Shown here piece by piece: positions 8,993 to 16,297 of a stretch of 34,639 bases of DNA. This DNA comes from CAYPTY01 sp965659005 (GTDB lineage: Bacteria; Bacteroidota; Rhodothermia; Balneolales; Balneolaceae): assembly GCA_965659005.1 (NCBI GenBank), contig CBFHVG010000114.1, positions 1 to 34,639 on the forward strand. The letters are read 5' to 3'. The position numbers and the translations under genes were made by a program. Positions within the stretch are counted from its first letter, which is position 1; every line of letters begins with the position of its first letter. The notes below the pieces were generated by a model. The model made no database searches and was not told where the DNA came from. It saw nothing but the letters and a program-made list of their open reading frames with translations.

Positions 8993-9775
8993 ATGGGGAT
9001 TCTCAATGTTACACCTGATTCATTCAGTGATGGTGGTCAATACACTGACGCCCAAGTTGCTTATAAGCATGCTCTTCAACTTGTTGAAGATGGTGCTGAT
9101 ATTATTGATATAGGTGGTGAATCTACCAGACCAGGTTCTGAACCTGTTTCTACTGAAGTTGAACTCCAAAGGGTCATTCCTGTAATAGAATTACTGAGAA
9201 AGAATAACCCTAATCTTATCCTATCTATTGATACTACTAAATATGAAGTAGCGGAACAGGCTCTGGAATTAGGGGTTCACATTTTGAACGATGTTAGTGG
9301 TTTGGAAAAAGAACCACGTTTTGCACAATTATGTGAGGTATATGGAGCCGCTTATATTTTGATGCATAGTCAAGGTGATCCTCAGACGATGCAGGAAAAC
9401 CCGGAATATGATGATATAATTGACGATCTAACTCAATTCTTCGAAAGTAAAATTAAAACACTAAACGAAGCTGGTGTTCACAATATCATTATTGATCCGG
9501 GAATTGGATTTGGAAAAACTTTAGATCATAATCTAAAGATGCTGGCCCATCTTGCTATTTTCCGTAAATTTGGTTACCCCTTAATGATAGGTGCTTCACG
9601 TAAATCAATGATTGGAAATATTTTAGGTGGACGTGAAGTGGAAGGCAGATTGGCAGGAACCATTGCTGTGCATTATGATACGCTCATCAATGGCGCCAAG
9701 ATTCTAAGAGTACACGATGTGAAGGAAGCTACTGATTCAATTCAGATCTTCAATGCGATACAGGCGCATAAATAA
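8993..9775 (+). CDS. folP: Dihydropteroate synthase
   Basis: Joins para-aminobenzoate to dihydropterin pyrophosphate in folate synthesis. Signature 1 is MGILNVTPDSFSDGG at the very start. Signature 2 is DIIDIGGESTRPGS. Further family motifs are SIDTTKYEVA, ILNDVSG, IIDPGIGFGKT, GASRKSMIG and the end LRVHDVKEATD. It is 260 residues, slightly short: the family normally has 15-25 residues before the first signature. The bases upstream (8930-8992) are in frame and encode a plausible first strand (ITIDLREPIV) but contain no ATG, GTG or TTG, so the first conventional start is at 8993. Adjacent to cdaA, an arrangement common in Bacteroidota relatives. Confidence 0.93.
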   Translation: MGILNVTPDSFSDGGQYTDAQVAYKHALQLVEDGADIIDIGGESTRPGSEPVSTEVELQRVIPVIELLRKNNPNLILSIDTTKYEVAEQALELGVHILNDVSGLEKEPRFAQLCEVYGAAYILMHSQGDPQTMQENPEYDDIIDDLTQFFESKIKTLNEAGVHNIIIDPGIGFGKTLDHNLKMLAHLAIFRKFGYPLMIGASRKSMIGNILGGREVEGRLAGTIAVHYDTLINGAKILRVHDVKEATDSIQIFNAIQAHK

Positions 9776-9799
9776 TTATTACTATTACAGATACCAATA

Positions 9800-10621
9800 A
9801 TGAAATTACCTCTCGGCTTACTTGAGTTCGGCATACAGGACTTTTTCGAGACGCTTATAATAGCGCTGGTATTGGTGTATCTGTATCGCTGGATAAGAGG
9901 CACTTTTGCTATTCAGGCAGCATTGGGAATAGTTTTAGTAATTCTGATTAATGCAGGTATTTCACTTCTGGGTTTAACTACCATCAACTTCTTATTAACT
10001 CAAATCCTGGATGTAGGTATTCTGGCAGTTTTCATCATCTTTCAACCTGAGATTAGAAAGTTGCTATATCGATTAGGTACTAATACCAGTTTGGATAGGA
10101 TATTGGGTGGGACAAATTCAGAAAATGTAATTGATGAAGTGATCGATGCTGTGAAATCAATGGCTCGCGAAAAGACCGGAGCTCTTATTGTTTTCTCAAG
10201 ATCCAATTCACTTCAGGATTTAGTTGATGTGGGGGTTCGGATTGATGCGAAGGTAAATTCTGAACTATTGAGAACTATTTTTCAAAAAGACACACCACTG
10301 CATGATGGTGCTGTAATCATAAAAGGGAATAGAGTTATTGCTGCAAGCTGCTATCTCCCAATATCACAAAACCCGAATATTTCTACCTCTTTTGGGACAA
10401 GACACCGGGCAGCTGTTGGTATCTCAGAATCGAATAATGTTTTTGTCGTTATTGTATCTGAAGAAACGGGTAGAATTTCCATCGCAAAAAATGGGGCATT
10501 GAATAGTGGCCTTACTATTCAGAAACTGCGTGCTGAGATGCAGCAGTTACTCAGTGATGAGAAGTTTGATGCTGAAGATATGGTTTTCAGAACCCCGGAG
10601 ACCGAGCTTAATCTGAATTAG
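9800..10621 (+). CDS. cdaA: Membrane diadenylate cyclase CdaA (c-di-AMP synthase)
   Basis: 273 residues. Three transmembrane helices lie within residues ~15-85, then a DisA_N / DAC catalytic domain with the DGA motif (His168-Asp-Gly-Ala171) and the RHR motif (Arg201-His202-Arg203). It condenses two ATP to c-di-AMP, a messenger controlling potassium and osmolyte balance and the cell wall. It begins 24 bases after folP, probably in one transcript. Its TAG stop (10619-10621) overlaps an opposite-strand TAA (10618-10620) belonging to a leftover meaB tail, so the ancestral genes met tail to tail here. Confidence 0.93.
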   Translation: MKLPLGLLEFGIQDFFETLIIALVLVYLYRWIRGTFAIQAALGIVLVILINAGISLLGLTTINFLLTQILDVGILAVFIIFQPEIRKLLYRLGTNTSLDRILGGTNSENVIDEVIDAVKSMAREKTGALIVFSRSNSLQDLVDVGVRIDAKVNSELLRTIFQKDTPLHDGAVIIKGNRVIAASCYLPISQNPNISTSFGTRHRAAVGISESNNVFVVIVSEETGRISIAKNGALNSGLTIQKLRAEMQQLLSDEKFDAEDMVFRTPETELNLN

Positions 10622-10692
10622 ATATTCGAATTTTTATACAGCTCAAGTAATTTATTGGCTGCTGTATAGGTATGAAGCATTCCTTTATCTCA
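10618..10692 (-). pseudogene. Orphaned 3' end of a second meaB copy
   Basis: Read on the minus strand from 10689 to 10618, this gives DKGM LHTYTAANKLLELYKNSNI and a TAA stop. The present MeaB ends with EGKLHTYTAAKQLLELYKKSN. By my count 16 of 20 aligned residues and 46 of 60 bases are identical. Eight of the 14 base differences are silent third-position changes, so the two ends probably diverged while both were coding. The fragment has no start; upstream in its frame is a TGA (10690-10692) at the edge of the hairpin repeat. It is most easily read as the tail of an older meaB allele left when the RAYT element and the current meaB came to lie beside it. Confidence 0.75.
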
Positions 10693-10713
10693 TCACAGAG
10701 CTCTGCTCTGTGA
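10693..10713. repeat. REP-like hairpin containing the transposase stop codon
   Basis: The 9-bp arms TCACAGAGC and GCTCTGTGA flank a TCT loop. The minus-strand TGA of the transposase is the first three bases (10693-10695), so its last residues are translated from the hairpin. Same arms as the copies at 11282-11589. Confidence 0.85.
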
Positions 10714-11205
10714 CGCATCATAGTAAGCCGATGAATATCTCCATTCTTCTGGATTCTTAACTAAACCCTTTTTTACTGGATTATAGTGTATATAATTCAT
10801 TTTCTGCTCTAGCATATCAATACTTGTAATTTGTTTAGGATGATATCCTACTTGCCACAATTGGTACACGGAAGTTGAATTTCCTTTAAGCTTTGTTGAT
10901 TTCAGTATTGATAAAATTCTTCTCTGATTAGTTGCTTGAAGTCTATCTATTATAACTCTTGCTGTGTATGATTTGAGCTTTCTCATAACGTTAGGGAGCT
11001 TATCTGCTTGAATAATTAAATGAACATGATCAGGCATAATCACATAGCAATGAATAGTTGCCTCTTTTCGATCTGTGAGGTAATTGAGTGAACCTTCGAT
11101 AAGTTTCGCATTGTATTTAGTGAGTAAATTAAGCCTAGACTGTACTGAAAATGTAATGAAGTAAGGATATTGATCATCAAATACTCTATATCTGCTTCTG
11201 CCCAT
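10693..11205 (-). CDS. REP-associated tyrosine transposase (RAYT, Y1/HUH type)
   Basis: 170 residues from the preferred start. The start MGRSRYRVFDDQYPYFITFS is the usual RAYT opening, so I take the ATG at 11203-11205. An upstream in-frame ATG at 11232 would add nine untypical residues. The HUH motif is PDHVHLII (His60, His62) and the likely catalytic tyrosine is Tyr80 in KLKSYTAR. Then come YHPKQI, the MNYIHYNPVKKGLV helix and EWRYSSA. All key residues are present, so it may be active on single-stranded REP DNA. The last residues SQSRAL and the stop lie inside a REP hairpin. Confidence 0.9.
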   Translation of the reverse strand: MGRSRYRVFDDQYPYFITFSVQSRLNLLTKYNAKLIEGSLNYLTDRKEATIHCYVIMPDHVHLIIQADKLPNVMRKLKSYTARVIIDRLQATNQRRILSILKSTKLKGNSTSVYQLWQVGYHPKQITSIDMLEQKMNYIHYNPVKKGLVKNPEEWRYSSAYYDASQSRAL

Positions 11206-11281
11206 ACTGATAAGACCAGTATCAAAGTACATACTTTCAAGATTTTCCTATCTAAATTGGTAAGCTTTAGTACAAATAATG

Positions 11282-11589
11282 TCACAGAGCAAAGCTCTGC
11301 GACGAGGCAGGAAGGATACAGGTATGAGGTAAATTAGGCTTAAATACGTCCCGTCACAGAGCAAAGCTCTGTGACTAGGTAGGAAGGATACTGTGGTGCG
11401 GTAAATTAGGTTTAAATACGTCTCATCACATAGCAAAGCTCTGTGACTAGGCAGGAAGGATAGTGTGATGAGGTAAATTAGGTTTAAATATGTCCCGTCA
11501 CAGAGCAAAGCTCTGTGACTAGGTAGATGGATACTGTGAGTAGATTAATTAGGCATTAATACGTCTCATCACAGAGCTTTGCTCTGTGA
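11282..11589. repeat. 72-bp tandem array, each unit with a REP hairpin
   Basis: Hairpins with arms TCACAGAGC / GCTCTGTGA start at 11282, 11354, 11426, 11498 and 11569, i.e. steps of 72, 72, 72 and 71 bases. Between them is a nearly identical ~51-base spacer (CTAGGYAGGAAGGAT near its start, GGTTTAAATACGT near its end). Loops are AAA in the first four and TTT in the last. One arm base changes in copy 1 (GCTCTGCGA) and in copy 3 (TCACATAGC). The last hairpin ends 6 bases from the meaB stop and could also stop or stabilise meaB transcripts. Bases 11206-11281, between the transposase start and the array, hold no other feature I can see beyond its probable promoter. Confidence 0.9.
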
Positions 11590-11595
11590 TGTTGA

Positions 11596-12588
11596 TCAGT
11601 TCGATTTCTTATACAGCTCCAGTAACTGCTTTGCAGCGGTGTAGGTATGTAGTTTTCCCTCTTTAATCTTTTCCTTCATATCCGGAAATGCTTTCTGAAT
11701 TTCCTCATTACTGAAGAAGTCTCTTAACAAATCCTGCTCGATACTTTCCCTTAACCAGAACTGTGCTTGCTCTGATCGCTTCTCATCGAAATAGCCTTTG
11801 GTCTTAGCCAGATTGATGTATTTATTCAGCATCTCATAAATAGCATCTGTTCCTTTGTGTTCTAGTGAAGAAACCAGGTGAACTTCAGGAATCCACCCTG
11901 AAGATGTTGGTGGGAATAAATGTAAGGCTGATTTATACTCAGCTTGTGCACGTTTGGATGCTCCAAGGTTATCACCATCAGCTTTATTAATAATGATAGC
12001 GTCAGCCATTTCCATAATCCCTCTTTTTATACCTTGAAGCTCATCACCAGCGCCAGCCAGCATCAGTAACAGAAAGAAGTCAACCATTGAATGGACAGTA
12101 GTTTCAGACTGACCAACACCAACCGTTTCAATAAGTATGTAATCATATCCGGCAGCTTCAAAAAGTATAATAGTTTCTCTGGTGTTTTTGGCAACACCAC
12201 CTAATGAGCCCGAAGTTGGAGAAGGTCTGATATAGGCATTAGAATTTGATGCAAGTGTCTCCATTCTGGTTTTATCTCCAAGAATCGATCCCTTAGTTCT
12301 ACTTGAAGATGGGTCAATTGCTAAGACCGCTATCTTGTGACCTTCCTTAATTAACAGATTTCCAAAAGACTCAATAAAGGTACTTTTTCCTACCCCTGGA
12401 ACACCGGTTATTCCTAATCGGAATGATTTTCCTGCATGAGGAAGACAAGCTTCAATCACTTTCTCAGCCATCTCCTGATGTTCCTTCTTAGAACTTTCAA
12501 TAAGTGTTATAGCACGACTGAGGAGAGTTCTGTCTCCCTTCAGGATTCCTTCAACAAGTTCATCAATAGAGTAGGGTAGATTAGACAA
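11596..12588 (-). CDS. meaB: Methylmalonyl-CoA mutase-associated GTPase MeaB
   Basis: 330 residues, G3E P-loop GTPase of the MeaB/ArgK type, which loads and protects the B12 cofactor of methylmalonyl-CoA mutase. Walker A is GVPGVGKST (residues 62-70). Further motifs are LAIDPSSSRTKGSILGDKTRM, the switch ETVGVGQSE and the guanine-specificity IINKADGD. The start appears to be TTG at 12586-12588: the frame has no ATG between the mutB stop and residue 40, and the family needs residues 1-40. An AGGAA lies about 7 bases upstream of this TTG. It is 9 bases downstream of mutB in the same operon. Its 3' end is flanked by the REP array, and a diverged copy of that end remains beside cdaA. Confidence 0.94.
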   Translation of the reverse strand: MSNLPYSIDELVEGILKGDRTLLSRAITLIESSKKEHQEMAEKVIEACLPHAGKSFRLGITGVPGVGKSTFIESFGNLLIKEGHKIAVLAIDPSSSRTKGSILGDKTRMETLASNSNAYIRPSPTSGSLGGVAKNTRETIILFEAAGYDYILIETVGVGQSETTVHSMVDFFLLLMLAGAGDELQGIKRGIMEMADAIIINKADGDNLGASKRAQAEYKSALHLFPPTSSGWIPEVHLVSSLEHKGTDAIYEMLNKYINLAKTKGYFDEKRSEQAQFWLRESIEQDLLRDFFSNEEIQKAFPDMKEKIKEGKLHTYTAAKQLLELYKKSN

Positions 12589-12597
12589 TATGAATTC

Positions 12598-14733
12598 CTA
12601 TGAGGATACTTTTGAGATAAGAATGTCCAGGATCTTTTTTGCTGCTTTAGAAATTACTGTACCAGGTCCAAAAATAGCTGATACTCCACTTTCATAAAGA
12701 AAATCATAATCCTGTTGAGGGATAACACCTCCAACTACAACAAGTATATCATCACGACCACGTTTCTTAAGTTCGGTCATAACTTCTGGCACCAGAGATT
12801 TGTGACCTGCAGCCAGGGAAGAGACACCTAAAATATGAACGTCATTTTCGACTGCCTGCCGGGCAGCTTCTTCAGGTGTTTGAAATAATGGGCCGATATC
12901 TACATCAAATCCAAGATCAGCGAAACTGGTTGAGATTACCTTTGCGCCACGGTCATGACCATCCTGGCCCATCTTAGCTACCATAATTCTTGGTCGCCGA
13001 CCTTCCATGGTCTCAAATTGGTCACCCAGCTTGATAACGTCTTCGAAATCTTCATTATGTTCAACTTCGGAAGAATACACGCCTGAAATGGATTTAATTG
13101 TTGCTTTATATCTACCGAATGCAGATTCCATAGCATCAGAAATTTCACCAAGTGAAGCTCTTTTACGGGCTGCATCAACTGCCAACTCAAGTAAATTTCC
13201 AACTCCACTTTGTGCTGATTCGGTAAGGGAATCTAATGCTTTTTGAACTTCATTTTCATCCCGGTTAGCTCTTAGCTCATTAAGCCTGGCAATTTGGGAT
13301 TCCCTAACCTTCTTATTGTCGACCTCCAGAATATCGATTTCATCCTGTTCGTCGGTTTGATATTTGTTTACGCCTACAATGGTATCCTTGCCTGAATCAA
13401 TGCGAGCTTGCTTACGAGCTGCTGCTTCTTCGATTCGCATTTTTGGAACTCCGGTTTCTATAGCCTTAGCCATTCCACCCAATTCTTCCACCTCCTCAAT
13501 CAGAGCCCAAGCACGTCTTGCAATCTGATCTGTAAGATATTCAACATAGTAGGAACCAGCCCATGGATCGATTGCTTTGGTTATGCCCGTTTCTTCTTGT
13601 AAGTAAAGTTGAGTATTTCTGGCAATACGAGCTGAGAAGTCGGTAGGTAATGCTATTGCCTCATCAAGCGCATTAGTATGCAATGATTGGGTATGCCCAA
13701 GTGCAGCAGCCATGGCTTCTATGCAAGTTCGACCAACATTATTGAACGGGTCCTGCTCAGTTAAACTCCATCCGGAAGTCTGGCAATGAGTTCTCAATGA
13801 AAGAGACTTCGGATTTTGAGGATCAAAGGACTTCACAATTTTGGCCCATAGTAATCGGGCCGCTCTCATCTTTGCTATTTCCATGAAGTGGTTCATGCCA
13901 ATGGCCCAGAAGAAGGAAAGCCGAGGTGCAAACTTATCGATATCTAAACCTGAATTTACCCCGGTTCTCAGGTATTCCAAGCCATCAGCTAATGTGTATG
14001 CCAGCTCAATGTCTGAGGTAGCCCCAGCTTCCTGCATATGATAACCACTGATACTGATGGAATTGAATCGAGGCATGTTTTTGGATGTGTATTCAAAAAT
14101 ATCACCAATGATTCTCATTGAGGGAGCAGGAGGGTAGATGTAAGTATTACGAACCATAAATTCTTTCAAAATATCATTCTGAATGGTTCCACTTAGTTGA
14201 TCCTGACTTACACCTTGCTCCTCAGCAACAATGATATAAAAAGCCATAATGGGGATTACAGCACCATTCATTGTCATCGAAACAGACATCTTATCAAGTG
14301 GGATCTGGTCAAAGAGCAATTTCATATCTAGAACGGAATCAATAGCAACTCCTGCCTTTCCTACATCGCCAGTTACTCTTGGATGATCAGAGTCATAACC
14401 TCGATGTGTTGCTAAATCAAAGGCAACAGATAGACCTTTCTGTCCAGCAGCCAGATTTCTTCTGTAAAAAGCATTGGATTCTTCAGCGGTAGAGAAACCT
14501 GCATATTGACGAATAGTCCATGGCCTTCCTGTATACATTGTTGAATAAGGACCTCGCAAATATGGAGGCATACCTGCAGCATAATTCAGGTGCTCCATTT
14601 TGTTCAATACTTTGCTATTGAAATGGTTAGGTACAGGAATCATTTCAGCCGTTAACCACTCATCTATTTTTACTCCTTTTTGATCAGTAGGTGAGTTTTG
14701 CTTCAGGGGTATTTTTGAAAAATCGATTTTCAT
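12598..14733 (-). CDS. mutB: Methylmalonyl-CoA mutase large (catalytic, B12-binding) subunit
   Basis: 711 residues, the usual length. It interconverts (R)-methylmalonyl-CoA and succinyl-CoA with adenosylcobalamin. The N-terminal TIM barrel carries RPWTIRQYAGFSTAEESN and DLATHRGYDSDHPR. The C-terminal B12 domain has the cobalt-ligand motif Asp-Gly-His-Asp-Arg-Gly around residue 588, then GVSSLAAGH and VVVGGVIPQQD. The start ATG overlaps the stop of the small-subunit gene (ATGA, 14730-14733), a sign of coupled translation and a 1:1 complex. The pathway serves propionyl-CoA breakdown from odd-chain fatty acids and branched amino acids, or the reverse. The methylmalonyl-CoA epimerase and propionyl-CoA carboxylase are not in the window. 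Confidence 0.96.
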   Translation of the reverse strand: MKIDFSKIPLKQNSPTDQKGVKIDEWLTAEMIPVPNHFNSKVLNKMEHLNYAAGMPPYLRGPYSTMYTGRPWTIRQYAGFSTAEESNAFYRRNLAAGQKGLSVAFDLATHRGYDSDHPRVTGDVGKAGVAIDSVLDMKLLFDQIPLDKMSVSMTMNGAVIPIMAFYIIVAEEQGVSQDQLSGTIQNDILKEFMVRNTYIYPPAPSMRIIGDIFEYTSKNMPRFNSISISGYHMQEAGATSDIELAYTLADGLEYLRTGVNSGLDIDKFAPRLSFFWAIGMNHFMEIAKMRAARLLWAKIVKSFDPQNPKSLSLRTHCQTSGWSLTEQDPFNNVGRTCIEAMAAALGHTQSLHTNALDEAIALPTDFSARIARNTQLYLQEETGITKAIDPWAGSYYVEYLTDQIARRAWALIEEVEELGGMAKAIETGVPKMRIEEAAARKQARIDSGKDTIVGVNKYQTDEQDEIDILEVDNKKVRESQIARLNELRANRDENEVQKALDSLTESAQSGVGNLLELAVDAARKRASLGEISDAMESAFGRYKATIKSISGVYSSEVEHNEDFEDVIKLGDQFETMEGRRPRIMVAKMGQDGHDRGAKVISTSFADLGFDVDIGPLFQTPEEAARQAVENDVHILGVSSLAAGHKSLVPEVMTELKKRGRDDILVVVGGVIPQQDYDFLYESGVSAIFGPGTVISKAAKKILDILISKVSS

Positions 14734-16145
14734 GCTTTTACTCCTTTCTCGAAGTCAGTTGCATATCTGAAATAATTGACTCTATCGACCGAAATTGAAT
14801 TTTTTGGAGTGAAAGAAGACTTGTTCTGAATTTCATTTACGTTCTTCTTCTCAATGGTAGATGGAGGATATTTATTAACACCAACCATTACTTTGTTCTG
14901 ATCAGTAAATCTTCGTTGTCTTTCCTCCTGAATTTTTTTCAACTCATCCTGCAAAAACCCGGCAGCAAGAATTGCAGTGATACCGCCTTTTGTTTCAATA
15001 AACTGGAACCGAGTCCAGGCCATTTCGACTAATTTTTTTGTGATCATTTCGATGTAGTAAGAACCTTCTGAAACATCATCCACTTTATTCAGATATGATT
15101 CCTCCATCATTAAATGATGAATGTTTCTGCTAATCCGATGCGAGAATGTGGATTGATCCTCATATAATTCGTCGAAGGGACGGATCATAATAGAATCAGC
15201 GGTTCCAAGAGCAGCAGACATTGCTTCTGTTGTCACTCTGAGAATATTATTATTGCCGTCTACAAAAGACTTATTAATCTGTGATGTTTCTGCTGATATA
15301 TAGCTTTTATGATCACTTATTTCATAGGCTTCACATACCTGTTTCCATAAGATTCGGAAAGCCCGCAGTTTGGAAATCTCAAGGAAGTAGTTTGAAGCTA
15401 CACCAAAATTGAAATGTAGATTGGAGGCGACTTCTTTATTCATTCCTAAATATTCATTTGCAGTTGCAAGTGAGTAGGCAAGCTCATCGACTATTGTGGC
15501 ACCCATATTATGATATTCAGATGCCAGTATGGCTATGCTTTTCACAGAATGAGATGAGCGGTCGTTTACAAGTTCTTCAAGTTCATCCTTTTCAATCAGA
15601 TCACCCGTTACAAGAGATTGAGTAATTGGGTCAAGTTGAAAAGTTACATCCAGGTTATTCAATTTATAACCTCGCTGCTCTACGAAGCTTTCAAATAATT
15701 GAATGAAGTCTGTACCGGATAAAGACTGGGCAAAATGAATACCAATTATTTCAATAATTACCCCATTAAATAGCTGTTCAAGGTCAATGGTGTTTTTTAT
15801 TAAATCGTTATTCAAATCAATAAATAAAGCCGTGGCACCACTTTTTAGTGCTTCAAGAGCCAGACTATTTGCAGTTTCTAAATTCGTTGAATTAATAAGT
15901 TCTCGAATTTCCCAGGCCTGGTCGGGAAATTCTGTGCTTTTTTTGATATCACTGCCATCAAGATTTTCCAGGTGCTCAGACCTGTAGAATGGGAGTAATT
16001 CAATACCTTCACCTGTATCCCAGTTAAGAACATCTTTATAATTTTTCCCCTTCAGATCACTTTCTATTACCGCTTCCCATTCTGCTGTGCTGATTGGCGG
16101 GAATTCATGAAGATTAAAGGATTTATTGCTCTTGGATGTATCCAT
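14730..16145 (-). CDS. mutA: Methylmalonyl-CoA mutase small subunit
   Basis: 471 residues from the ATG at 16143-16145. It resembles the barrel part of the large subunit (e.g. SVAILASEYHNMGATIVDEL, SNLHFNFGVASNYFLEISK, DDVSEGSYYIEMITKKL) but lacks a C-terminal B12 domain, as expected for the non-catalytic partner. A longer reading from a TTG at 16157 adds four residues. I prefer the ATG because GGGAG lies five bases before it, a rare clear ribosome site here. It is the first gene of mutA-mutB-meaB, with a divergent acyl-CoA dehydrogenase gene 152 bases away. Confidence 0.93.
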   Translation of the reverse strand: MDTSKSNKSFNLHEFPPISTAEWEAVIESDLKGKNYKDVLNWDTGEGIELLPFYRSEHLENLDGSDIKKSTEFPDQAWEIRELINSTNLETANSLALEALKSGATALFIDLNNDLIKNTIDLEQLFNGVIIEIIGIHFAQSLSGTDFIQLFESFVEQRGYKLNNLDVTFQLDPITQSLVTGDLIEKDELEELVNDRSSHSVKSIAILASEYHNMGATIVDELAYSLATANEYLGMNKEVASNLHFNFGVASNYFLEISKLRAFRILWKQVCEAYEISDHKSYISAETSQINKSFVDGNNNILRVTTEAMSAALGTADSIMIRPFDELYEDQSTFSHRISRNIHHLMMEESYLNKVDDVSEGSYYIEMITKKLVEMAWTRFQFIETKGGITAILAAGFLQDELKKIQEERQRRFTDQNKVMVGVNKYPPSTIEKKNVNEIQNKSSFTPKNSISVDRVNYFRYATDFEKGVKA

Positions 16146-16230
16146 CTTGTCTCCCAATGCATTAAATAGATTTGTCTTCTAATTTAGTAAGCCATACCCA
16201 CCTTTACCAATCATTTTGGATTATTTAGTG

Positions 16231-16245
16231 CGGAAAAGCGCTTCC
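16231..16245. promoter_or_regulatory. Operator-like word CGGAAAAGCGCTTCC
   Basis: Contains the self-complementary core AAGCGCTT, typical of LacI-family operators, flanked by GGAA and CC. It lies in the 152-base gap between the divergent mutA and acyl-CoA dehydrogenase starts, 53 bases before the latter, next to an AT-rich TATATTTC (16253-16260) that resembles a Bacteroidota -7 element. The identical 15-mer occurs once more, at 29237-29251. Regulator unknown. Confidence 0.45.
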
Positions 16246-16297
16246 ATTTTTTTATATTTCGAGCCCTTTATCATAAACCTGAAAGCTATTTTGACAG

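Larger units (their letters stand above)
10693..11589. mobile_element. RAYT/REP element bounded by hairpins
   Basis: An 897-bp block contains a REP-associated tyrosine transposase gene and six copies of one 21-base hairpin: one at the left end inside the transposase stop, five at the right in a 72-bp tandem array. The right-most hairpin (TTT loop) is inverted relative to the four internal ones (AAA loop). The block lies exactly between two related meaB 3' ends. RAYTs are normally single-copy domesticated transposases that act on their own REP hairpins. The outer limits are my reading of where repeat similarity stops; no target-site duplication is visible. Confidence 0.7.

Noticed and set aside
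11248..11508. Minus-strand open frame encoding a 24-residue repeat protein
   Set aside because: It is only the 72-bp tandem array read in frame (72 is a multiple of 3). It has no start context, crosses hairpins and has no plausible fold.
11282..11589. Possible CRISPR array
   Set aside because: The spacers are nearly identical to one another and ~51 bases long, and no cas genes are present; this is a REP-type tandem array.
12978..14041. Several open frames on either strand within mutB
   Set aside because: Shadows of a strongly supported methylmalonyl-CoA mutase gene; no family motifs in the alternative frames.
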